DNA of 19,179 bases from Bdellovibrionaceae bacterium UBA2316 (GTDB taxonomy: Bacteria; Bdellovibrionota; Bdellovibrionia; Bdellovibrionales; Bdellovibrionaceae): positions 1 through 19,179 of the forward strand of contig DDVI01000126.1 of the NCBI GenBank assembly GCA_002345205.1. Direction: 5' to 3'. Made by a program: the position numbers and the translations under genes. A model generated the notes under the pieces. The model searched no databases. It was given only the letters and a program-made list of their open reading frames with translations, and was not told the origin of the DNA. Below are positions 13,210 through 19,179 of the stretch, piece after piece (within the stretch, counting starts at the first letter, position 1; each line of letters opens with the position of its first letter).

Positions 13210-14316
13210 TTAGGTCGAGTGTTTGTATTTGAGGGCATTTACAATTTCGCGCGCGACTAGGTCTAATCTAACTATTTTATCAACGGCGCCATAGGCATGT
13301 GCTGCTTTGGGCATCCCATAAACGACGCTGCTGGATTCATCTTGAGCGATAGTTTTTGAACCTCGGCGATGCATTTCAAGAAGGCCCTTGGCGCCGTCGG
13401 CCCCCATACCGGTCAAAATAACGCCGACGGTGTGTTTACCTATGATTTCGGCGACTGATAAAAATAGGTAGTCAACCGAGGGCTTATGCAAATTAACGGG
13501 TGGATCATCATTCACGGCCACAATGAAACCCGTTGACGTCTTTTTCACCTTCATCTGTTTTCCCCCAGGAGCAATCAAAACACGCGACGGTTTTAATTCA
13601 TCTCCATCTTCGGCTTCTTTTACCTCAAAGGGACACATTTGATTCAGACGTTCGGCAAATGCCGTCGAGAATACGGGCGGAATGTGTTGAACGATGAGTG
13701 TAGGGGGGATATTAGGCGGCAAACCCAAGAGCACGTCTTTTAATGCTTCAGTGCCGCCTGTCGAAGCGCCAATCACTAGAATTCTTCGTGTGTCGATATC
13801 GGCTGCGGGGCTAGTTGCGATTGGCAGCAACGGGTGACTAGGTCTCTTAATAATGTCCGCAACCTGTAGGCGATTACTAGCGGTAAAGAACAGAACCTTA
13901 CGCCCAAGCGTGTGTCCAGTGTCTTCACCCGTAATAGAGATTCTGTATTGGGCTAATATTCTCTTTGCTACTTTAATATTTTCTAAACCAATGTCATAGT
14001 TAGATTTACCGACGACTAATTCGCTCGCGCCGCCCGCAATTTTCGCTGTGAATGTTGAAGGTGTTTCTCCGGTCAGGCACGCGAACTCTTCGATCAGGGC
14101 TGGGATGGCAACTTCACCGTATCTGAAATCGATCGGTTGCCCGAAATTTGAAAAAGATTTGGGGTGACCGTAATGAATCATGCCCCCCATTTTCTTACGT
14201 TCAGAATAAAGACAAACCGAAACACATGATCCCAGAACGGTTGATATCACCGAAGGTTCGGTGCACAGAATAATCTCGCCGATACTAAGGTGAAACGTAG
14301 GCTCCTGGGCATTCAA
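13210..14316 (-). CDS. cheD/cheB: CheD-CheB fusion: receptor deamidase plus methylesterase
   Basis: A 368-residue bifunctional chemotaxis enzyme. Residues 1-about 160 are CheD, the receptor glutamine deamidase: VLGSCVSVCLY with Cys31 and GGMIHYGHP with His48, the same 17-residue spacing as the known CheD pair, with Ser25/Thr26 for the third member. Residues about 178-365 are the CheB catalytic domain, which removes methyl groups from receptor glutamates: GASTGG with Ser185, VQHIPP with His211, GMGADG with Asp307, matching the spacing of the E. coli CheB triad. The CheY-like receiver that normally gates CheB by phosphorylation is absent, its place taken by CheD. The frame is continuous, with no stop between domains. 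The start is a TTG 2 nt after the cheR stop, with AAGGA upstream. Last gene of the operon. Confidence 0.93.
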   Translation of the reverse strand: MNAQEPTFHLSIGEIILCTEPSVISTVLGSCVSVCLYSERKKMGGMIHYGHPKSFSNFGQPIDFRYGEVAIPALIEEFACLTGETPSTFTAKIAGGASELVVGKSNYDIGLENIKVAKRILAQYRISITGEDTGHTLGRKVLFFTASNRLQVADIIKRPSHPLLPIATSPAADIDTRRILVIGASTGGTEALKDVLLGLPPNIPPTLIVQHIPPVFSTAFAERLNQMCPFEVKEAEDGDELKPSRVLIAPGGKQMKVKKTSTGFIVAVNDDPPVNLHKPSVDYLFLSVAEIIGKHTVGVILTGMGADGAKGLLEMHRRGSKTIAQDESSSVVYGMPKAAHAYGAVDKIVRLDLVAREIVNALKYKHST

Positions 14317-14318
14317 AG

Positions 14319-15176
14319 CTAAGATCCTTTTCTAAATACTGATGGCCCAGCAGACGACCATTGATGAGGAATACCTTGGAAGGACTCAGAATGACCAATA
14401 AATAAATAGCCATTTGGCTTTACCGTCGTAAAAATCTTTTTTTGAACAAAATCAATTGTATCGGGAGAAAAGTAAATTAGAACATTTCGGCACACAACCA
14501 AATCAAAGACGCCATTACCTGGAGAGGTTCGGTCGATCAAGTTATGTTGTTTAAATATTATTTTTTCACGTAAATGCGGTTTCATGCGAAACCAACCACG
14601 CGCATCGCCTTTTCCTAAGTCAATGCAAGGCGTGTAGTATTCCGATGGAATTTCGGGCTTTTTGGAAATGGGATACACTGAATTTTGAGCAGTGCTGAGC
14701 ACATCAGTATCTATATCAGTTGCTAAAATTTTAAAATCACGGTCCTTTGGTAAATAGCGAGCTAATACCATGGCTAAAGTGAACGCTTCCTCTCCGGTAC
14801 TGGAGGCAGCAGACCAAACCTTGAATGTACGCTCTTTGTTTTTTAGCCACTCCGGTAAGATTTTCTGAACAAGATATTCAAAATGTTTAGGCTCTCGGAA
14901 AAAATCAGTCTTGTTTGTGGTAAGAAGATTGGTGAAATTTTCCCATTCCGCATGATCTTTGGGTAGAGTCATTAAATAGTTACGGTAGTCGCCATAACTA
15001 TTGAACCCAGTGTCGGTTACACGGGAACGTAAGCGCGTACGAACTAAATCGCGCTTGGTAGACTTCAATGATATTCCGGCTCGATCTTCGATAACCTTGC
15101 AGAAATAAATTAAGTCTTCCTCTTCTAAATTTGGAGTAGTGGAGGCATTAAACATCCCTGAAGCCGTCGCTGTCAT
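14319..15176 (-). CDS. cheR: CheR chemotaxis receptor methyltransferase
   Basis: A 285-residue S-adenosylmethionine-dependent enzyme that methylates receptor glutamates. The N-terminal helical domain (LEEEDLIYFCKVIEDRAGIS, then RLRSRV) is followed by LTTNKTDFFREPKHFEYLV, the SAM pocket VWSAASSTGEEAF, an acidic strand ATDIDTDVL, DLVVCRNVLIYF, and the end GYLFIGHSES. All are family signatures; the usual Cys of SAGCSTGEE is Ser here. The start is uncertain: ATG at 15176 (chosen, family-like length), 15221 and 15155 are in frame, none with a good ribosome binding site. With 15176 it overlaps the upstream receptor gene by 29 nt, implying coupled translation. It works opposite the CheB domain of the next gene. 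Confidence 0.93.
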   Translation of the reverse strand: MTATASGMFNASTTPNLEEEDLIYFCKVIEDRAGISLKSTKRDLVRTRLRSRVTDTGFNSYGDYRNYLMTLPKDHAEWENFTNLLTTNKTDFFREPKHFEYLVQKILPEWLKNKERTFKVWSAASSTGEEAFTLAMVLARYLPKDRDFKILATDIDTDVLSTAQNSVYPISKKPEIPSEYYTPCIDLGKGDARGWFRMKPHLREKIIFKQHNLIDRTSPGNGVFDLVVCRNVLIYFSPDTIDFVQKKIFTTVKPNGYLFIGHSESFQGIPHQWSSAGPSVFRKGS

Positions 15177-16818
15177 AATTAGGTGCCTGATTGGCTGCTT
15201 TTCTAACTGGTAGTTCCCCATGAGGAAGGTGGGCTGATTTTGTTCTAGGTGTTTTCATGTGAATCACATTATGCTTCGCCGCCGGTCTGAATGCAGTCTG
15301 TGTTGCTGTGGTTGACATCACGATGTTATTTTGAGAACCGCCATTGATTGTTAGAACGAGCTGAGTCACTGCATTTTTTAAGGACTCAGACTGCGCAGAA
15401 AGTTCTTCGGCCGATTGGGCACACTCTTCCGATGTAGAGGCATTTTGCTGAGTCATTTGGTCTAATTGGTTCATTGCCTTTGTGATTTCTGAGCAGCCGC
15501 GAGCCTGTTCCTGTGATGCCGATGAAATTTCTGTAGCCATTCCGGAAACCGCAGTAACATTTTTTACGACCTCTTCAAACACGGCGCCGCACTCGTGCGT
15601 AACCTGTGATCCCGTTTCGACATTACGTTTCGTGTCTGTCACCATTTGGTTTACTTTAGTGATGCTATTTTCAAGCAAGGCGCCGATTTCTTCCGCAGCT
15701 AAACCGCTCATGCGTGCTAAGTTTCCTACTTCTTCAGCAACGACAGCGAATCCTTTACCATGTTCACCTGCGCGTGCGGCTTCGACTGATGCGTTAAATG
15801 ATAAGAGTTCCGTTTTGTGTACAATGTCGTTAATAACTTTAGTTTTTTTGTCGATTTGTTCGATTACCCGTACAACTTCGATCATGCCTTCGCTGCTTTT
15901 ATTAATCATGTCCATGGACTGAATCATTTTTTCGATGATACGTTTCCCTTGGGTTACCGTCTCCTGAGATTTAGACGAGGTCGTAGCGGCTGACGATGCA
16001 TTTTCAGAGTTTTTGGCAATCATAGAATTCATCTCTTCAACGGATGCCGCAGTTTCCTCGAGTGAAGCCGCTTGTTCCGCAGCCGCTTGAGATAGTTCTT
16101 CAGATGCCGAGGCAATTTGCTGAGACGCCGTACTGACCTGGATTGAACCTTCAGATAGCGTTTTGATTACCAATTGAATAGATTTGCTCATCGCTCTTAG
16201 AATCAAGAAAGCAAGTAGAGCAGAAATAAATATAGAGCCTAAACTGACCATCAGAACTAAATTACGAGACTTTAAATACAGTGCTTCCGCAGCCGCATCC
16301 TCTTCTTTCATGATTTGGTCATTGCGGTCAATTAGGGCTTGCAATGCACTTTCCGATTCCTTACGAAGCTCTGCCATTTGTTTCATTAAATGCAAAGCGC
16401 CTTTATCATCACCAGCTAAGGCCAGCTTTTGGCCTTCTTTTGCTTCATCCCACCACTTATTGTAGTTAGATTCAATTTTCCTCCAATATACTTTAGCTTC
16501 GTCCGATGAGTCGCTAATAGAGTGTTCGATTTCTTCGCGGAAGTCCCTGTCTTTGTTTGCCATGTCTTCAATCAACAGGTTGATAGCGTCTTTATTATTT
16601 TCTAGAAGAATGTTTGCTTGCCCTAATGCTAATGCGCGGAAGTTGGATCGAACGCGATTTGCATGGCGGATGCGTGGAACTGACTTTGTAATAGTATATT
16701 TTAATGAATGGTCTAACTTTTCCATGCTATCAATTCCAACGACTGAAATACAAACGGCGCCAAGTACGGCGATCATAAGGACAAATGTAATTTTAATGTT
16801 TAAACTTAGTTTTTTCAT
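15148..16818 (-). CDS. Methyl-accepting chemotaxis protein (4-helix-bundle sensor, no evident HAMP)
   Basis: A 556-residue transmembrane chemoreceptor. Helix 1 is at about 8-29; a periplasmic helical sensor of the 4HB_MCP type spans about 30-185; helix 2 is at about 187-209. The signalling coiled coil begins almost at once (SASEELSQAAAEQAASLEET), so the roughly 50-residue HAMP relay seems missing. The hairpin tip is NASVEAARAGEHGKGFAVVA, with KTELLSFN in place of the usual QTNLLALN and EEVGNLA in place of EEVRNLA. Methylation-type Gln/Glu pairs flank the tip. After the coiled coil a 60-residue basic flexible tail ends in DSDGFRDV; it lacks the NWETF-type CheR-binding end. ATG at 16818 has GGAGA upstream and lies 15 nt after cheW. 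Confidence 0.93.
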   Translation of the reverse strand: MKKLSLNIKITFVLMIAVLGAVCISVVGIDSMEKLDHSLKYTITKSVPRIRHANRVRSNFRALALGQANILLENNKDAINLLIEDMANKDRDFREEIEHSISDSSDEAKVYWRKIESNYNKWWDEAKEGQKLALAGDDKGALHLMKQMAELRKESESALQALIDRNDQIMKEEDAAAEALYLKSRNLVLMVSLGSIFISALLAFLILRAMSKSIQLVIKTLSEGSIQVSTASQQIASASEELSQAAAEQAASLEETAASVEEMNSMIAKNSENASSAATTSSKSQETVTQGKRIIEKMIQSMDMINKSSEGMIEVVRVIEQIDKKTKVINDIVHKTELLSFNASVEAARAGEHGKGFAVVAEEVGNLARMSGLAAEEIGALLENSITKVNQMVTDTKRNVETGSQVTHECGAVFEEVVKNVTAVSGMATEISSASQEQARGCSEITKAMNQLDQMTQQNASTSEECAQSAEELSAQSESLKNAVTQLVLTINGGSQNNIVMSTTATQTAFRPAAKHNVIHMKTPRTKSAHLPHGELPVRKAANQAPNYDSDGFRDV

Positions 16819-16833
16819 AGTAGATGTCTCCTA

Positions 16834-17349
16834 TTAGCCGACGTCTTTTAATGTAGATTGTTTTAAAATTTGAATATCTTGAATATTAAGCGCAGAACGA
16901 ATGTCTAAAATTAAAGTCATTTTGTTGTCTCTGCGGGCCACTCCGGTTAAAAACGCCTGTTTATTATCCGCCAAAGTGGAGGGTGCGGCACTGATATCTT
17001 CATGAGGAAAGGCGAGTACGCTATTAGTACGGTCCACAACGACTCCTAAATAAATGTGTGGTTCGATATCTAATATAACGATCGCTGTTTTTGGGCCGTA
17101 TTCTGTTTTTGGTAATTGTAGTTTGGTTTTTAAATCTAGTACTGAAATCACTTGGCCACGTAAATTGATGATACCCTTAAAATAGTGAGGCGTCTGAGGA
17201 ATCGGCATCGGTTCGCTCATTTCGATTACTTCTTTAACTTGTAGGAGTGGAATCGCATACTGCTCTTTACCTAATAGAAACGCTAAATAGCGCTCACTTG
17301 TAGCGGCTTGCCTGGCGCGTGAAGGACTCTTGCTTTCTTAATGACTCAT
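16834..17349 (-). CDS. cheW: CheW coupling protein, with in-frame stop at codon 4
   Basis: CheW links chemoreceptors to the kinase CheA. From the ATG at 17349 the frame reads MSH, then TAA (17340-17338), then continues unbroken as a whole CheW: RYLAFLLGKEQYAIPLLQVK, EVIEMSEPMPIPQTP, FKGIINLRGQVISVLDLK, VVVDRTNSVLAF. The ATG at 17220 gives a 128-residue product lacking the first two beta strands, with no ribosome binding site, so it is unlikely to be the native start. No ATG, GTG or TTG occurs between the TAA and codon 17220. The ATG at 17349 has GGGAG 4 nt upstream. A single C-to-T change (CAA to TAA) would explain it. It is a recent pseudogene, a recoded gene or a sequence error; the rest of the protein shows no decay. 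First gene of the operon. Confidence 0.85.
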
Positions 17350-17400
17350 AAAACTCCCAAACTTTCGTGGTTGTGTCGTTCTATCGGCAAGAGTTTTATG
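17347..17400. repeat. Perfect 10-bp inverted repeat covering the cheW ribosome binding site and start codon
   Basis: CATAAAACTC (17347-17356) and GAGTTTTATG (17391-17400) are exact inverse copies 34 nt apart. On the cheW strand the downstream arm contains the end of the Shine-Dalgarno sequence and the ATG at 17349, so a transcript that includes both arms could hide the start site. Confidence 0.7.
17381..17388 (-). promoter_or_regulatory. FliA (sigma-28)-like -10 element of the chemotaxis operon
   Basis: On the minus strand the sequence is GCCGATAG, 7 of 8 bases of the flagellar/chemotaxis sigma-28 -10 element GCCGATAA. Transcription would start near 17374, giving a leader of about 25 nt with GGGAG before the ATG at 17349. 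The expected TAAA -35 is not well preserved: TTAT (17407-17404) is at the right spacing. Confidence 0.45.
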
Positions 17401-17407
17401 TGGATAA

Positions 17408-17612
17408 GTTAATATTTATTTACACACATAGATGCGCAGGGTAGTGCACTATAATAAATCAACTAATTTGCTTCACTCGATGCTAAGCTGCTGATTTTCT
17501 ATTTAAGTCTAGGTGTGCGCTCAAGAAATCTTGAGGTTGGTCCTCTGTGAAATAAAATGAGACGAAGCAAGTTGAAACGTATTTACGTGATACCGGTACC
17601 TAGCGACAACGA
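17408..17612. other. Gene-free stretch upstream of cheW, with one hairpin
   Basis: No coding frame is convincing. CTCAAG (17520-17525) and CTTGAG (17530-17535) form a perfect hairpin with an AAAT loop but no T tract on either side. On the cheW strand TATTAT at 17455-17450 could be the -10 of a more distant upstream promoter. TACCGGTA at 17591-17598 is a palindrome. Confidence 0.3.
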
Positions 17613-18056
17613 CTAGTATTCAATCTTCGGCTGAATAATAGACTCTTCTAAAATTTTCGCACGTTCTTTTGTCAGGCGAGACAGGCATCCCGTAATAACT
17701 ACGCTTTCGCCTTCGCCGCCGATCATGACCGTGCCTTCAAAATTACATTGAGTATCACGGTACAGAATCCAAGCTTTTTCAGATGCTATGAGGCGATTGA
17801 GTGTTTCGATGGCCGCGTCCGATTGTTCGATGGCATCGGGATTAATGTTGCCTTTGATTTGTTCAATGAGCTTTGTGTACACCTGATTTAATTTTTGGTC
17901 GGCTAACGCATAGTCTTCGCTAGCGCAAGCATTTAGTGCATCGTTAGACGAGGCAGAATCGTAGCATTTCGCAACATCAAACTCTGTTTCTGAATCCGCA
18001 AAGATAAAGAACGGTATGATCAGCAAAAACATTAGAAGCCGTAGTGATTTCTTCAT
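17613..18056 (-). CDS. Secreted DUF1311/LprI-family protein
   Basis: A 147-residue precursor with a signal peptide (MKKSLRLLMFLLIIPFFIFA). The mature domain has the DUF1311 (lysozyme inhibitor LprI-like) layout: CYDSASSNDALNACASEDYA, ADQKLNQVYTKLIEQI, then LIASEKAWILYRDTQC and a final GCLSRLTKERAKIL. The four Cys (two near the start, one after YRDTQ, one in TGCLS) are the usual disulfide set. Some members inhibit lysozyme, but most are uncharacterised, so only the fold is claimed. ATG at 18056 is chosen to place the signal peptide at the N-terminus, with GGGG upstream; a TTG at 18068 is an alternative. It sits between the chemotaxis operon and a lipoprotein gene on the same strand. Confidence 0.83.
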   Translation of the reverse strand: MKKSLRLLMFLLIIPFFIFADSETEFDVAKCYDSASSNDALNACASEDYALADQKLNQVYTKLIEQIKGNINPDAIEQSDAAIETLNRLIASEKAWILYRDTQCNFEGTVMIGGEGESVVITGCLSRLTKERAKILEESIIQPKIEY

Positions 18057-18225
18057 GTCCAACCCCAATTAATATTCAAAATACCAAGTACGCAAAAAAA
18101 GTCCCCACCGTTTTCACAACCCAGAACTTGGTTACACTATCTATATACTCCAAAGTTCGAGGCTTTTCTGATTTAAATTCAGATCCTGTTATAATTTCAT
18201 GGATCGCTGTCTAAACAGTTTACGA

Positions 18226-19086
18226 CTAATCCAATAGCTTTCCGCACGACCACGCCTGGTCAGGGGTGATCGTAGTTGTAATGCGAATGTTGTCTTCGAT
18301 CTCTTTTTTCTTCTCTAGATCGCGACGCGCTTTTAAAAGCAAGCACTCGTTACGAGCCAGTTGCATAGATATTTTAGTGGTGGCGCGGATATGCTGGCCG
18401 ACTTCGGATTTTTGGTCCACTGAGCTGATGCATGTAAATAATTCTTCGAGTTGGTCAACGGTAACTAGTGTTGGCAAAACTTTAGCGTAGTGCTGCAACG
18501 TTTCGCCAGTGCGCACGTCAAGTGAGCGAACGTAGTTTTCATCAGTGACATCTTTTTCAGTTAGATACAGACCAACCCCTTTAACTTCATTTGGAATAAT
18601 TACGGGATGAACCATCAAATAGCCTGATACATTTCTATTAATATGCAAAGCTACCGGAGTCTTGCCGCCGATACACTCACTGACTACTTTGTGATCGTGT
18701 TCGCAGTAGGATTTTAAACGTGTGCTGATTTCGCCTAAGTTTTTTTTCTTATCCACAACCCGGCGATAGAAATCAAGAGCTCCTTCGCGATACAGATCCG
18801 CTTGTGAGGCCAATTTGGCTTCCATTGCCGTCATTATACTTTCGGCATCCTTAATGGCTATAATCTGCGCAGAATCGCACGCCGGGCTTAGATTTTGATT
18901 ACTAAAGGAACGACGAGATTCTTGATATTGAATTCCAGCGGCCGTTAACGCCTGCGTAGTAGCCGTTTCATTATCTGCAAAGTCCTGAGAGACACCGGTA
19001 ATTATTTTGGGAGAATTATCCTGCTTTTTGTCATTACATGAGTTTAAAATTAGCCCCAAAGCTAAAAATACGACGAACTTTTTCAC
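18226..19086 (-). CDS. Lipoprotein of unknown function
   Basis: A 286-residue precursor with a lipoprotein signal peptide: MKKFVVFLALGLILNSC, lipidated at Cys17. The residues after the Cys are Asn-Asp; Asp at +2 would favour inner-membrane retention in enterics, but here it is +3. The mature protein is mixed helical with paired-looking Cys (SPACDSAQ, SYCEHDHK, SECIGG, FTCISS, NECLLL, WSCGKL), suggesting several disulfides. A Lys/Arg-rich helix lies near the end (KARRDLEKKKEIEDN). The start is GTG at 19086 with AGGGG 5 nt upstream. It is followed on the same strand after 169 nt by the DUF1311 gene; that gap has no clear terminator. Family not recognised. Confidence 0.78.
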   Translation of the reverse strand: MKKFVVFLALGLILNSCNDKKQDNSPKIITGVSQDFADNETATTQALTAAGIQYQESRRSFSNQNLSPACDSAQIIAIKDAESIMTAMEAKLASQADLYREGALDFYRRVVDKKKNLGEISTRLKSYCEHDHKVVSECIGGKTPVALHINRNVSGYLMVHPVIIPNEVKGVGLYLTEKDVTDENYVRSLDVRTGETLQHYAKVLPTLVTVDQLEELFTCISSVDQKSEVGQHIRATTKISMQLARNECLLLKARRDLEKKKEIEDNIRITTTITPDQAWSCGKLLD

Positions 19087-19179
19087 AACAACCCCTGTTT
19101 ATGTATCGAACGCTAATGTAATTTCTCTATGTGCGGCCCCCGCAAAAACAAATAAACTAATTAGGGCGCACTGCCAAAT

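Noticed and set aside
13100..13250. Plus-strand frame reading CLHTGQPQDPSLKPRWVKH, suggestive of a domain
   Set aside because: It runs into cheD/cheB antisense, has no start, and the opposite-strand frame explains the sequence at least as well.
15482..15922. 146-residue plus-strand frame inside the chemoreceptor gene
   Set aside because: Antisense of a conserved coiled coil; Ser/Ala/Thr-rich shadow.
17448..17453. TATAAT on the plus strand upstream of cheW as a promoter
   Set aside because: No plus-strand gene follows it and no -35 is visible.
17591..17598. Palindrome TACCGGTA as an operator
   Set aside because: Eight bases alone are not informative and no promoter lies beside it.

Overview
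The window looks like part of a chromosome from a predatory-type or related free-living Gram-negative bacterium, most likely a Bdellovibrionota (Bdellovibrio-like) lineage. That placement is an inference from moderate GC, many short Cys-containing secreted proteins, a membrane-anchored LuxR-type regulator and the style of the chemotaxis genes; there is no rRNA or marker gene to prove it. I see no tRNA, rRNA, CRISPR array, insertion sequence or phage gene.

Layout. Positions 1-930 hold decayed or broken sequence: the C-terminal part of an ArsC-type arsenate reductase cut by an in-frame TGA, then a lipoprotein-like reading frame cut by an in-frame TAA. At 940-2663 a cytochrome b561 gene and a two-helix membrane LuxR regulator run leftward, divergent from a small PepSY-type periplasmic protein. 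A P-type cation ATPase (2751-5168) follows, ended by a clear terminator. Next come secreted proteins: a two-repeat Cys protein (minus strand), then a plus-strand pair of a Spy-like small protein and a 603-residue Gly/Gln-rich secreted protein. A PAQR/hemolysin III membrane protein with an extra C-terminal region is divergent from an unassigned HEXXH protein; after that come a CPA2 cation:proton antiporter and a two-gene overlapping pair (a secreted lytic-transglycosylase-like protein and a small secreted partner).

Positions 13210-17349 form a leftward chemotaxis operon, cheW - mcp - cheR - cheD/cheB. It supplies a receptor, its coupling protein and three receptor-modifying activities (methyltransferase, deamidase, methylesterase), the last two fused in one polypeptide. 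CheA and CheY are absent and must be elsewhere. cheW is odd: its only plausible start codon, with a ribosome binding site and a FliA-like -10 element, is followed by a TAA at codon 4, and the start region is one arm of a perfect 10-bp inverted repeat. The right end has a DUF1311/LprI-like secreted protein and a lipoprotein.

The most useful patterns are: (1) the cheW nonsense codon plus potential start-site hairpin; (2) the CheD-CheB fusion without a receiver domain; (3) five genes with no Shine-Dalgarno sequence whose start codons lie 7-8 nt after a -10-like hexamer, suggesting leaderless transcripts, one of them in a geometrically symmetric divergent promoter; (4) three genes each broken by one stop codon that could come from a single C-to-T change. 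No complete new defence or mobile system is evident.
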